Positions 27,140-36,713 of a stretch of 64,000 nucleotides of DNA are shown here, piece by piece. Below the pieces are notes generated by a model. That model was not told where the DNA came from and did no database searches. It saw only the letters and a list, made by a program, of their open reading frames with translations. Each line of letters opens with the position of its first letter. Position 1 is the stretch's first letter. This stretch comes from Dyadobacter sp. 3J3. Lineage in GTDB: Bacteria > Bacteroidota > Bacteroidia > Cytophagales > Spirosomataceae. The translations under genes and the position numbers were made by a program. The stretch is from NCBI RefSeq assembly GCF_009801115.1, contig NZ_VTOL01000016.1, positions 1 to 64,000 on the forward strand, given 5' to 3'.

Positions 27140-27258
27140 TTAGCGATTGGCTTTTAGCTTGACCCGGATATTTGAAATTGACACCATAAATAGATATTGA
27201 AATAAGAAACTAACTAAGCTCGGATTGGCAAAGCGAACAGCTAATAGCCAACCGCTAA
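27140..27258. repeat. inverted repeat element between iolA and iolG
   Basis: Arms at 27140-27159 (TTAGCGATTGGCTTTTAGCT) and 27239-27258 are inverted copies matching at about 17 of 20 positions, flanking roughly 80 bases. It has no coding content. Confidence 0.65.
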
Positions 27259-27270
27259 AACCCAAAAAAC

Positions 27271-28299
27271 ATGTCTAAGAAACTAAAAATCGGAGTGATT
27301 GGATTGGGGCGTATCGGGCAGATACACCTGAGCAATCTGCTGCATCATATCCCAGGTGCGGAAGTAGTTATCGCGTCGGACGTATCGCCAGAGTCACATG
27401 CTTTTGCTACAAATCTTGGTGTTAAAGAAGTGACTACGGATGCTTACGATGTCATTAATCATCCGGATGTGGAAGCGGTGATTATCTGCTCTCCTACTCC
27501 TTTTCACGTTCCGTACACGGTTGCAGCTGCGAACCAGAAAAAACACGTGTTCTGTGAGAAACCGCTGGACGTAACTTTGGATGCAATTTATGAAGCCCAA
27601 AAAGCAGTCAGCGAAAATGGTGTAAAACTGATGCTAGGTTTTAACCGTCGTTTTGATGCCAACTTTGCTAACGTGCGCCATATCGTGGCGGATGATAAAA
27701 TCGGAGATCCGCAAATTCTTCGTATCACCAGCCGCGATCCGGGACCACCTCCTATCGAATATTTAAAAACTTCCGGCGGAATTTTTCTCGATATGTCGAT
27801 CCATGATTTTGATATGGCGCGGTATATTGTTGGCTCGGAAGTAACAGAGGTTTTTGTAAAAGGTGATGCTTTAATCAATCCTGAAATCAAAGAATTCGGA
27901 GATATTGATACGGCTGTCATTGTGCTGACTTTTGAAAACGGAGCGCTTGGCGTCATTGATAACAGCAGAAAAGCAGTATACGGATATGATCAGCGACTTG
28001 AAATTTTTGGTTCGAAGGGGATGGCGAAAGCGGAGAACAATACGTCTGATACTCTGGTACAATACGACAGTAATGGTGGCCACATCTCACTTCCGCTGCA
28101 TTTTTTCCTTGAAAGATATGAAACGGCATACCGCGTTTGTCTGAAATCATTTGTTAATTGTGTCCTCAATGACACGCCTTCGCCGGTTGATGCGCATGAT
28201 GGCTTAATGGCTACTGCTATTGGTATCGCGGCGATGAAATCCTTGCAAGAAGGAAGGCCGGTGAAGTTGGAAGAAGTCATTAGTCATACATTGGTGTAA
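27271..28299 (+). CDS. iolG: inositol 2-dehydrogenase
   Basis: The 342-residue Gfo/Idh/MocA oxidoreductase has the NAD-binding GVIGLGRIGQIH at 8-19, the signature CEKPLDVT with its catalytic Lys, and FLDMSIHDFDMARYIVG containing the conserved Asp/His pair. It oxidises myo-inositol to 2-keto-myo-inositol (scyllo-inosose), the first step of the pathway. The setting in a full iol cluster makes inositol the most likely substrate, though related sugars are possible. No signal peptide, so it is cytosolic, unlike the Tat-type homologue broken at 38640. Confidence 0.92.
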   Translation: MSKKLKIGVIGLGRIGQIHLSNLLHHIPGAEVVIASDVSPESHAFATNLGVKEVTTDAYDVINHPDVEAVIICSPTPFHVPYTVAAANQKKHVFCEKPLDVTLDAIYEAQKAVSENGVKLMLGFNRRFDANFANVRHIVADDKIGDPQILRITSRDPGPPPIEYLKTSGGIFLDMSIHDFDMARYIVGSEVTEVFVKGDALINPEIKEFGDIDTAVIVLTFENGALGVIDNSRKAVYGYDQRLEIFGSKGMAKAENNTSDTLVQYDSNGGHISLPLHFFLERYETAYRVCLKSFVNCVLNDTPSPVDAHDGLMATAIGIAAMKSLQEGRPVKLEEVISHTLV

Positions 28300-28324
28300 T
28301 CAGATTATACCCTAAACCAACCCC

Positions 28325-29935
28325 ATGAAACAAGGCCTGCAGTTGCTTGATTACGTCGTATTTTTCATCTATTTTATTGCTGTTTCCTCGTACGGATTTT
28401 GGATCTACAAAAAGAAATCGAGCAAGGAAACAAGCTCTACCGATTACTTTCTGGCAGAAGGTTCATTGACATTCTGGGCAATCGGAGCTTCGTTGATCGC
28501 ATCCAATATTTCGGCAGAACATTTTATTGGTATGTCGGGATCAGGATTTGCAATTGGCCTGGCAATAGCGTCTTATGAGTGGATGGCGGCTGCTACGCTG
28601 GTTGTAGTAGCCATTTTCTTCGTGCCGATTTATCTGAAAAACAAGATCTATACGATGCCGCAGTTTTTACGGCAGCGATATAATCCGGTGGTGGCGACGA
28701 CGATGGCGATTTTCTGGTTGCTTTTATATGTCTTTGTCAACCTAACTTCCATACTATATCTCGGTGCGCTGGCCCTGGAAGTAACCGCAGGTATTGACTT
28801 CAACTGGGCAATCGGAGCATTGGCTATTTTTGCGATTATCATCACCGTCGGCGGGATGAAAGTGATTGGTTATACGGACGTAATTCAAGTAATAGTACTC
28901 ATTGCTGGTGGGTTGGTTACGACTTACCTAGCGATGGATCTTGTAGCTAAACAGTTTGGTAACCCAAACGTTTTCAGTGCATTTGGCACTCTGAAAGCAC
29001 AGGCGGAACCTCACTTTCACATGATCCTGAAAAAAGACAATCCTTATTATAAGGATCTTCCTGGTTTGTCTGTGATCATCGGAGCGATGTGGATCAACAA
29101 TCTGAATTATTTTGGTTGTAATCAGTACATTATCCAACGTACTTTGGGAGCGAGTCTTCCTACGGCGAGAAAAGGACTTTTATTTGCTGCGGGTTTGAAA
29201 CTAATCATTCCAATTATCGTAGTAATTCCGGGAATTGCAGCCTATGTACTTTTCCAAAACGGTATGTTTCAGACAGAAATGCTTGATGTTAATGGCGTTG
29301 TAAAACCGGATCATGCCTATCCTGTGTTGCTCGACCTTCTTCCATCTGGTTTAAAAGGAATGGCATTTGCCGCTTTGACTGCCGCAATTGTTGCTTCTTT
29401 GGCAGGAAAAGCGAACAGTATTTCAACAATTTTTACGCTTGATATTTACAGGGAATATATCAAACCGGACGCATCGGAAAAACATCTGATCCGCGTAGGC
29501 CGTTATGCCATCTGGACTTCTATGGGTATTGCAGCTTTAATCGCGCCGCAACTCCGGGTTTTGGAACAGGCGTATCAATTTATTCAAGAGTATTCAAGCT
29601 TTATCACACCCGGTGTTTTCGCGATTTTCTTCCTTGGTTTTTTCTGGAAGAGAACGACTGGAAATGCAGCGCTGGTCGCAGCACTTTTGACAATTCCCCT
29701 ATCAACAGCGTTCAAATTCTGGTATGAAGAAATTCCGTTTTTGAATCGTATGGGAATTATCTTTTTGATTCTTGTCGCTATCATTATCGTGGTAACATTA
29801 CTGGATCCAAAAAGCAAAAACAATCCAAAAGGGCTTGAAATTGACCGTTCCATGTTCAAAGTGAGCAATGGTTTTATGATCACTTCGATTTTGATCTTTG
29901 GTATTCTTGGTGCCTTGTATTGTGTATTCTGGTAA
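28325..29935 (+). CDS. sodium:solute symporter (SSS family), probable inositol transporter
   Basis: A 536-residue integral membrane protein with about 13-14 hydrophobic segments. DYFLAEGSLTFWAIGASLIASNISAEHFIGMSGSGFA is the typical start of SGLT-like transporters. It closely follows iolG (25 bases) and precedes iolJ, so it probably imports inositol with sodium across the inner membrane. The substrate is inferred from context; SGLT-type homologues of this class carry sugars or inositol (family knowledge). Confidence 0.88.
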   Translation: MKQGLQLLDYVVFFIYFIAVSSYGFWIYKKKSSKETSSTDYFLAEGSLTFWAIGASLIASNISAEHFIGMSGSGFAIGLAIASYEWMAAATLVVVAIFFVPIYLKNKIYTMPQFLRQRYNPVVATTMAIFWLLLYVFVNLTSILYLGALALEVTAGIDFNWAIGALAIFAIIITVGGMKVIGYTDVIQVIVLIAGGLVTTYLAMDLVAKQFGNPNVFSAFGTLKAQAEPHFHMILKKDNPYYKDLPGLSVIIGAMWINNLNYFGCNQYIIQRTLGASLPTARKGLLFAAGLKLIIPIIVVIPGIAAYVLFQNGMFQTEMLDVNGVVKPDHAYPVLLDLLPSGLKGMAFAALTAAIVASLAGKANSISTIFTLDIYREYIKPDASEKHLIRVGRYAIWTSMGIAALIAPQLRVLEQAYQFIQEYSSFITPGVFAIFFLGFFWKRTTGNAALVAALLTIPLSTAFKFWYEEIPFLNRMGIIFLILVAIIIVVTLLDPKSKNNPKGLEIDRSMFKVSNGFMITSILIFGILGALYCVFW

Positions 29936-29981
29936 GATTTGAGTAGAGATCAAACACCTGTGATTCGCTAATTATTTTATT

Positions 29982-30923
29982 ATGTTTTTAACAACAAAAC
30001 AACTTTTTGACAAATGCTACGGCCGCTACGCAATTCCTGCGGTTAATGTGTTTTTCATGGAAGAAATACACGGATTATTTGCCGCCGCACAGGAAGCAGA
30101 TGCGCCGTTCATCGTGCAGACGACACCTTTTGCCAGAGATTATGCCAAAGCCGATATGCTGCTTTCCATGATCCAGTCAGCCGCTCGATTATATCCCCAA
30201 ACTGTTTTTGCTGTTCATGTTGATCATGGGGTTGAAGAACATATTTGGGATGCCATTGGAAGTGGCGGATATAGTTCGGTAATGATCGACGCGTCTCACG
30301 ATAATTTTGAAAAAAATGTCGCCAGAACGAAAGAAGTTGTGGATCGTGCTCATGCACACGGAATCAGTGTCGAAGCGGAACTTGGCGTTTTGGCAGGTGT
30401 GGAAGATGATTTAATTGTCGATGCAGAACATTCGTCATATACCAATCCGCAGCAGGTTGTTGATTTTGTAAAGGCAACCGGTTGTGACAGCCTGGCGATT
30501 GCCGTTGGAACCAGTCATGGTGCCTATAAATTCTCTGGCGGACAAGGTTTGCAATTCCACATTCTGGAAGAAATACAAAAACGCTTACCAGGATTTCCCC
30601 TGGTGTTGCATGGTGGTTCGAATGTAAGTCAGGAGGTAGTTGCACGGATTAATGCAGCCGGAGGAAATCTCAAAACGGATGCAAAAGGTGTTCAGGAAGA
30701 TGAAATTCTGAAAGCCATTCCGCTTGGGATTTGTAAAATAAATATTGCAACCGATACCCGTTTGTTATGGACGATGGTGAACCGCGAATTTTTCCGCGAT
30801 CATCCCGATGAATTCGCGCCGACAACGCCCGGGAAGATTTTCATGGAAGAGTATAAGCGTTTTATGTTACAGAAATTCGAGTTGTTTGGATGTGTTGGGA
30901 TGGCGTATGAGTTTTTGTATTAG
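29982..30923 (+). CDS. iolJ: class II aldolase, 6-phospho-5-dehydro-2-deoxy-D-gluconate aldolase
   Basis: A 313-residue class II aldolase. VFAVHVDHGVEEHIWDAIGSG and SVMIDASHDNFEKNV supply metal and substrate residues, LVLHGGSNVSQE a zinc His, and INIATDTRLLWTM the phosphate site. In this cluster the role is cleavage of the phosphorylated 2-deoxy-5-keto-gluconate to dihydroxyacetone phosphate and malonate semialdehyde. The alternative, fructose-bisphosphate or tagatose-bisphosphate aldolase, is less likely because of the context. Confidence 0.87.
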   Translation: MFLTTKQLFDKCYGRYAIPAVNVFFMEEIHGLFAAAQEADAPFIVQTTPFARDYAKADMLLSMIQSAARLYPQTVFAVHVDHGVEEHIWDAIGSGGYSSVMIDASHDNFEKNVARTKEVVDRAHAHGISVEAELGVLAGVEDDLIVDAEHSSYTNPQQVVDFVKATGCDSLAIAVGTSHGAYKFSGGQGLQFHILEEIQKRLPGFPLVLHGGSNVSQEVVARINAAGGNLKTDAKGVQEDEILKAIPLGICKINIATDTRLLWTMVNREFFRDHPDEFAPTTPGKIFMEEYKRFMLQKFELFGCVGMAYEFLY

Positions 30924-30957
30924 ATTAATAAACAAGATTATCGTTGGAATTATTTCG

Positions 30958-31104
30958 GTGCTCTGCACCTTGGGATCATAGAGCGTTGGACGTGTTTCTA
31001 CAAGTATTTTGGTGCTCTGCACCTGTCTGAAAATGGTGCAGAGCACCCCAAATATTTGTAGAAAAGGCAAACGGGCATCCCATGACCACAAGGTGCAGAG
31101 CACC
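30958..31104. repeat. 147-bp palindromic element built on GGTGCTCTGCACC
   Basis: Four copies of a 13-base motif occur: GGTGCTCTGCACC at 30958 and 31011, and the complement GGTGCAGAGCACC at 31035 and 31092. The two halves form arms of about 67 bases around an 11-base loop, with imperfect complementarity in the middle (TTTCTACAAGTATTT against TTTCTACAAATATTT). It sits between iolJ and iolD, contains no gene, and is MITE-like in form. Confidence 0.88.
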
Positions 31105-31191
31105 GAGATATTTGTCGATTGCTGATAATAAAATCCAATATTCCCCCGTATCCAACACGTCTTAAAATCATCAAAAATATTCCTTAAAACC

Positions 31192-33057
31192 ATGACCAGA
31201 AGATTAACCGTAGCCCAGGCTACTATAACATTTCTAAAAAATCAATACATCGAGCGCGACGGTATTGAAGAACCTTATTTCGGTGGATGTTTCGGAATAT
31301 TTGGTCATGGCAACGTGGCTGGATTAGGGCAGGCGTTACAACAAAATCCTGATTTTCGCTATTATCAATGCCGTAATGAGCAATCCATGGTGCATACCGC
31401 CGTGGCTTATGCAAAGATCAAAAACCGGCTTGGAGCATTTGTTTGTACAACTTCGATTGGCCCCGGCGCTACGAATATGATCACGGGTGCAGCTTTGGCG
31501 ACAATTAATCGTTTACCTGTTTTGTTATTACCAGGCGATATTTTTTCAACCCGTGAGCCCAATCCGGTTTTACAACAATTGGAAAGTGCCTCGACGCAGG
31601 ATATTTCCGTAAATGATTGTTTTAAACCTGTTTCAAAATACTGGGACAGAATCAACCGTCCCGAGCAACTGATTTATTCTTTGCCGGAAGTTATGCGTGT
31701 ACTTACTTCTCAGGCTGAAATGGGTGCAGTTACACTTTCCATGCCCCAGGATGTTCAAACTCATGCGTACGATTTCCCGGAAGATTTATTCAAGAAAAGA
31801 GTGTGGCATGTGGGTCGTCCACGGCCAGATTTACCAACTTTGCAAAAAGCGGCTGAGTGGATTCGTACTTCCAAAAAGCCTGTGATCGTTGCTGGTGGTG
31901 GCGCCATTTATAGCGGTGCAGATGGAATTTTGCATGATTTTGCTACAACAACAGGCATTCCCGTTGGTGAAACATTTGCTGGAAAAGGTGCTGTTAAATT
32001 TGACGAACCTTACAGCATTGGAGGACTGGGCGCAACCGGAACAAAATATGCCATTGAAATTTCCAATGAAGCCGATGTGGTGATCGGTATCGGGACCCGG
32101 TACAGTGATTTCACAACGGCTTCAAAATCAATATTTAAAAACCCGGACGTTAAATTCATTAACATCAACATCAGCGAATTTGACGCTTTCAAACATGCTG
32201 CGTTACCGGTTATCGGTGATGCAAAAGTGATTCTGGAAGAATTGTCAGATTTACTTGGCGACTTTGAAGTCGACGCCGATTACCGCAAAAAAATCGCGGA
32301 TTACAACCACGCTTGGGATGAAGAAGTTACACAGATTTATATCGAAGGAAACAGCACCGTCCCTCCTATTGATCAGGCGATTGTGATTGGGACGTTGAAC
32401 AATTTCATGGGCCGCCGTGATGTGATGATCAATGCATCAGGAAGCGCACCGGGAGATTTGCATAAACTTTGGCGTGCGACAGATCCTAAAAATTTCCATC
32501 TGGAATATGGTTTCTCCTGTATGGGCTACGAAATTGCTGCCGGTTTAGGTGCAAAAATGGCGGATCCTACGCGTGATGTATATGTGATCTGTGGCGATGG
32601 CGGTTATTTGATGAACAATCATGAGATTGTAACCTCTATTCAGGAAGGAGTCAAATTCACGATTTTGCTATTGAATAATAACGGATATGCAAGTATCGGC
32701 GGACTTTCTGAAAGTATTGGAAGCGAGCGTTTTGGAACAATGTATAATTATCGTGATGAAAATTCCGGCCAATTATCAGGTGATTTCTTACCTGTTGATT
32801 TGGCGAAAAATGCAGAAAGTTTGGGTGCTATTGTGATAAAAGCTACCGACAGAACCTCGCTGGAAGCAGCTTTGGAACAATCGAAGATCAACACCAGAAC
32901 GACTGTGATTTATATTGAAACTTCGTTGTATCGAACCGTCAAAGGTTACAACGCATGGTGGGAAGTTCCGATTGCGGAAGTTTCTGAATCGGCGTCTGTT
33001 CAGAAGGCTTATGATACTTATGTGGAGAACAAAAAAACGCAGCGGATATTTTTGTAA
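31192..33057 (+). CDS. iolD: 3D-(3,5/4)-trihydroxycyclohexane-1,2-dione hydrolase
   Basis: The 621-residue thiamine diphosphate enzyme matches IolD. The N-terminal part has FGIFGHGNVAGLGQAL and FVCTTSIGPGATNMITGAALATINRLPVLLLPGD; the C-terminal ThDP motif is CGDGGYLMNNHEIVTSIQEGVKFTILLLNNNGY. It opens the ring of the trione formed by IolE to give 5-deoxy-glucuronate, the IolB substrate. Cytosolic. The 268-base spacer before it holds the palindromic element, which may affect its expression relative to the upstream genes. Confidence 0.94.
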   Translation: MTRRLTVAQATITFLKNQYIERDGIEEPYFGGCFGIFGHGNVAGLGQALQQNPDFRYYQCRNEQSMVHTAVAYAKIKNRLGAFVCTTSIGPGATNMITGAALATINRLPVLLLPGDIFSTREPNPVLQQLESASTQDISVNDCFKPVSKYWDRINRPEQLIYSLPEVMRVLTSQAEMGAVTLSMPQDVQTHAYDFPEDLFKKRVWHVGRPRPDLPTLQKAAEWIRTSKKPVIVAGGGAIYSGADGILHDFATTTGIPVGETFAGKGAVKFDEPYSIGGLGATGTKYAIEISNEADVVIGIGTRYSDFTTASKSIFKNPDVKFININISEFDAFKHAALPVIGDAKVILEELSDLLGDFEVDADYRKKIADYNHAWDEEVTQIYIEGNSTVPPIDQAIVIGTLNNFMGRRDVMINASGSAPGDLHKLWRATDPKNFHLEYGFSCMGYEIAAGLGAKMADPTRDVYVICGDGGYLMNNHEIVTSIQEGVKFTILLLNNNGYASIGGLSESIGSERFGTMYNYRDENSGQLSGDFLPVDLAKNAESLGAIVIKATDRTSLEAALEQSKINTRTTVIYIETSLYRTVKGYNAWWEVPIAEVSESASVQKAYDTYVENKKTQRIFL

Positions 33058-33143
33058 GGGATTTCCAAAGCATGTTTTCCGCCACGAATACACGAATTTT
33101 CACTAATCAGCTTGAATGAACTAACTTCCATAATCTGAATAAA

Positions 33144-34046
33144 ATGAATTTTGAAAATATAAAACTTGGCGTTGCTCCTATTAATTGGACAAACGACGAT
33201 ATGCCGGAACTTGGCGGCGAAAATACATTTGAACAATGTATCAGCGAGATGGCTTTGGCAGGATTTACCGGCTGTGAAGTTGGAAACAAATTCCCACGTG
33301 ATACGGATGTCTTGAAAAAAGCACTCGACTTACGCGGTCTGCAAATCTGCAACCAGTGGAACAGTTACGAACTGACGACAAAATCTTTGGAAGAAAATAT
33401 TAAAAACTTTACTGCTCTTCTGGATTTCCTTGAAACCATGGGTGCGAAAGTTATTGGTGGCGGAGAAGTCGGAAATAGCTGTCAGGGACAAATGACAGTA
33501 CCTGTTTTTGAAGGAAAAGGGATGTTGAATACAGATGAAGAATGGAAATATTTCACTAACGGTTTAAATGAACTTGGTAAAATTGCCCGTACCAGAGGAA
33601 TGAAGCTTGTCTTTCATCACCATATGGGAACCTGTATTCAAACCATCGCAGAAACCGATCGCCTGATGGCAGAAACTGATCCTGAAAATGTTTATTTAAA
33701 TTACGATTGCGGACATTTCTATTTCGCGGGAGAAGATCCTGTGGAGGCTTTGAAAAAATACATTGGCAGAACAGCTCATATCCATTTAAAAGATATCCGT
33801 CCAAATGTGTTGCAGCGTGTCCATGATGAAAAATTAAGCTTTTTGACTGCTGTAAAACAAGGGGTTTTCACGGTTCCGGGTGATTTGGAAGGCTGTATTG
33901 ATTTTCCATCTTTATTTGATGTAATAAAAGAAAGCGATTATCAGGGTTGGATTGTGCTGGAAGCGGAGCAGGATCCTGCGGTTGCTAATCCGTTGGAGTA
34001 TGCGATTATTGCGCGAAAATTTTTCAAAGAACTGACTGCAATTTAA
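33144..34046 (+). CDS. iolE: myo-inosose-2 dehydratase
   Basis: A 300-residue TIM-barrel protein of the IolE/xylose isomerase-like family. KLGVAPINWTNDDMPELGGENTFEQCISEM is the classical IolE start; VFHHHMGTCIQ, LNYDCGHFYFAG, AHIHLKDIRPNVL and WIVLEAEQDPA supply metal-binding residues. It dehydrates inosose to the trione used by IolD. It is the last gene of the cluster, 86 bases after iolD, and is followed by a terminator. Confidence 0.94.
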   Translation: MNFENIKLGVAPINWTNDDMPELGGENTFEQCISEMALAGFTGCEVGNKFPRDTDVLKKALDLRGLQICNQWNSYELTTKSLEENIKNFTALLDFLETMGAKVIGGGEVGNSCQGQMTVPVFEGKGMLNTDEEWKYFTNGLNELGKIARTRGMKLVFHHHMGTCIQTIAETDRLMAETDPENVYLNYDCGHFYFAGEDPVEALKKYIGRTAHIHLKDIRPNVLQRVHDEKLSFLTAVKQGVFTVPGDLEGCIDFPSLFDVIKESDYQGWIVLEAEQDPAVANPLEYAIIARKFFKELTAI

Positions 34047-34060
34047 AATTACAGTTACCA

Positions 34061-34103
34061 AAAAAAGCCGTTGTTAGGGATATCTCTGACAGCGGCTTTT
34101 TTT
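34061..34103 (+). terminator. rho-independent terminator of the iol operon
   Basis: A strong stem (AAAAAAGCCGTTGT paired with ACAGCGGCTTTTTT) with a T run lies 15 bases after the iolE stop. Confidence 0.85.
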
Positions 34104-34439
34104 GGTTCTAACTTTTACGATGCTTCTTAATTTTTCTATCCTTTTCGCCTAATCAGGTTTCAAGCTGCTCATTTGTTTTTACTAAATCCGCTCTTCTCCA
34201 ATATTTTAAACTTTTAGCGTTTGTAAAATTATCAGAAAGATTGAGTTCACAAGCCCAACCTAAAAAACCATTACCTGAAACAAACCGCTTTTAAGAATAT
34301 TCAGTAAAGAAAATAAGTTTTATCCCTACGCCACACTTATTTTCTTTCCTACGTAATATCAATTGTGCACATCTGTATACCAAAAATCAATCTCACAATT
34401 TATGTACGAAGAATTTACTCAATTTTAATCTGACTAAAC
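34104..34439. other. intergenic region upstream of the S41 peptidase
   Basis: AT-rich, no ORF. One perfect 12-bp inverted repeat (AAAGAAAATAAG at 34306-34317 with 34336-34347) lies about 100 bases before the next gene; role unknown. Confidence 0.4.
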
Positions 34440-35888
34440 ATGCTAAATTTTAAAAGGATCAGCCAAATTGGGTTTATCGCAATTGCCGCCTTTCTGGCAA
34501 GCTGCAAGGATAAGGACGTAACTCCTACAACTTCAACAACGGACACAACAAGTTACAGCGTTATCAATAGCTGGGTTTACAGCACAATGAATGACGCTTA
34601 TTTCTGGTATAAAAATATGCCTGCGGAAAGCAGTCTTGATGAGACAATCAACCCAACGGATTTTTTCGAAAAGCTGATTTATAACCGTACAACCGTCGAT
34701 CGTTTTTCAACCATAACGGATGATATTGACGCATTGACGGACGACTTTAATGGTGTTGGCAAAATTTTCGGGATCAGTTACACTTTGTCATATACCGACG
34801 ATACCAAAACCAACCTGGGCGCTTTTTTGAGTTATGTGGTGAAGGGAAGTCCTGCTGAAACGGCCGGTTTGAAACGTGGTGATATTATTATGAAAATAAA
34901 TGGCACTCAACTTACAGCTGCCAATTATGCTTCATTATTTTCCAGCAGTGATACTGAAACTTTTACACTGGGCAAGGTTGTAGGAACAACTATCACGGCA
35001 GACGATACCAAAACAATTTCGATTACCAAAGCTACCATCAGTGAAGATCCTGTCTTGTTTTCTACGGTCATCTCGAAACCTGCTTACAACAAAACCATAG
35101 GTTATCTGGTATATACCCAATTTGTTCCGGGAACTACGGCGAGTGCAAGTGTTTATGATAACGAACTTCGGCAGGTTTTCGCTGATTTCAAAAGTAAAGG
35201 AGTTAATGAGCTTGTTCTTGATCTGCGGTTCAATCCTGGTGGTTATATAAGTTCTGCGGAAGTACTAGCTTCACTGATCGGTACGGGTGCTTCCAGTTCA
35301 AAGATTTTTTACAAAGAGCAGTGGAACGATAAATATATTACTTACTGGCAAAGCAAATACGGCGCAAACGCACTAAATTATAATTTTCTGAATGAAGCAA
35401 ATAACATTGGAGCAAATCTCAGCCGTGTTTTCGTGCTTACTTCAAACGGAACAGCTTCGGCCAGTGAATTGGTAATAAATGGTCTGAAACCTTATACAAG
35501 TGTTATTACCATCGGGGAACATACTTATGGAAAAAACCTTTTTGGGTCTCTGATTGGTGATGACCAAAATCGTTGGAAATGGGGACTGTATGTGATGCTT
35601 GGACAAACTGCTAACGCCAACGACCAGTCTGATTATGGAACTGTCAACGGGATAGCCCCTACTTACATTGTTGAAGATACCACAGTTCCCTATCAGCCAT
35701 TTGGCAATGAAAACGAAACTTTGTTAAGGAAAGCCCTTGATGTAATCGGTATTCCTGCACCGACTACAACCCGTATTGCTGCAACAATGCAGGTTCAATC
35801 TTTTATCAGTGAAAATCTGAGAGATAATTTGCTGGTGCGCGATAAGAGAATGATCAAAAATACACCCGTATTAAGAACCAATAAGTAA
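34440..35888 (+). CDS. S41 family peptidase lipoprotein with PDZ domain
   Basis: The 482-residue protein starts with a lipoprotein signal ending in FLASCKD (Cys22), so it is anchored in a membrane facing the periplasm or outside. A PDZ-like region (about 125-190; FLSYVVKGSPAETAGLKRGDIIMKING) precedes the peptidase S41 domain. The catalytic Ser is in TSNGTASASELVINGLK (about 340) and the partner Lys in HTYGKNLFG. VLDLRFNPGGY is also typical. It is a tail-specific/CtpA-like protease of the short secreted type common in Bacteroidota; the substrate is unknown. Monocistronic. Confidence 0.9.
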   Translation: MLNFKRISQIGFIAIAAFLASCKDKDVTPTTSTTDTTSYSVINSWVYSTMNDAYFWYKNMPAESSLDETINPTDFFEKLIYNRTTVDRFSTITDDIDALTDDFNGVGKIFGISYTLSYTDDTKTNLGAFLSYVVKGSPAETAGLKRGDIIMKINGTQLTAANYASLFSSSDTETFTLGKVVGTTITADDTKTISITKATISEDPVLFSTVISKPAYNKTIGYLVYTQFVPGTTASASVYDNELRQVFADFKSKGVNELVLDLRFNPGGYISSAEVLASLIGTGASSSKIFYKEQWNDKYITYWQSKYGANALNYNFLNEANNIGANLSRVFVLTSNGTASASELVINGLKPYTSVITIGEHTYGKNLFGSLIGDDQNRWKWGLYVMLGQTANANDQSDYGTVNGIAPTYIVEDTTVPYQPFGNENETLLRKALDVIGIPAPTTTRIAATMQVQSFISENLRDNLLVRDKRMIKNTPVLRTNK

Positions 35889-36020
35889 CCCTTCTCTGTA
35901 AGTTTTGGAGATTTTGCCAGCGGTGATCGGTTTTCAGGTCCGGATATCAGATTTCGTCGAAAATCAACTGAGGTCCCAAAGCCGATTGCTAAGTGCTAAT
36001 CTCCAAATTCGTTAAAGGTC

Positions 36021-36097
36021 CGCCGCAAAGACATTGAGCTGCAAATATTAATCGTATTGAATGCTCAATGTCTTGGATCTTATTTTGGCGGTCAGCT
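36021..36097. repeat. long hairpin between converging genes
   Basis: AAGACATTGAGC (36028-36039) pairs perfectly with 36063-36074; outer CCGCC (36021) and GGCGG (about 36093) extend it. It may terminate the S41 gene or the small lipoprotein gene; T runs are weak. The surrounding 295 bases hold further degenerate palindromic sequence and no gene. Confidence 0.5.
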
Positions 36098-36183
36098 ATC
36101 GGTTTTCGGCGGTCAGATCTCAATCTTTCATTTTCCTGTGATGATACAAATATCGAGGTTTCCTGACGCCAAAAAGCTAACAG

Positions 36184-36684
36184 CTATTTCCTGATTACCA
36201 CATCACCATGTCCACGGAATTCGCATCCTCCGTTTATAAATTTGTAATAAACACGAACAGTATCAGTTATTCCAAATGCAGAGAAATCGACCAAATTGAT
36301 CTTGGAGTATAAAGAATCTTTCGCAAAAAGCGTTTTTAAATTTTTGTCAACAATACGAATAGCCAACCGTACGGAATCAGGTTTGTAAACATGAATGGCG
36401 GTCTGCCCTCTCGTAGGATTGGGATACCCAATAATTTCATAATCTGTTGCAGGACAGTTAGTTTTTAAGTTACTTCCAAAAAGACTCATCTCCTGCTCTA
36501 CCCAGGTATCTTTGATATTCCAATCATCCGGATCTACCTCACTTAATGGAAGTCCTCTCTCATCCCTTACCAAAATTCCGGAAAATGATATTTTTTCAGG
36601 AGTTTTGACCAGATCCCCGGGATCATTTTGGTTACAGGAAAAAAAAGTAAAACCTAGAATAACGATGAGTATAACTTTTTTCAT
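36184..36684 (-). CDS. hypothetical lipoprotein, 166 residues
   Basis: The signal MKKVILIVILGFTFFSC is a clean lipobox ending at Cys17. The mature part is beta-rich; YEIIGYPNPTRGQTAIHVYKPDSVRLAIRIVDKNLKTLF resembles the carboxyl-terminal beta domains of Bacteroidota secreted proteins, but it is internal here and does not show a complete T9SS sorting signal. No known function. It follows polX by only 29 bases on the same strand and may be co-transcribed. Confidence 0.65.
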   Translation of the reverse strand: MKKVILIVILGFTFFSCNQNDPGDLVKTPEKISFSGILVRDERGLPLSEVDPDDWNIKDTWVEQEMSLFGSNLKTNCPATDYEIIGYPNPTRGQTAIHVYKPDSVRLAIRIVDKNLKTLFAKDSLYSKINLVDFSAFGITDTVRVYYKFINGGCEFRGHGDVVIRK

Positions 36685-36713
36685 TTTTCAATATTAGGTT
36701 ACGTTGAATAATA

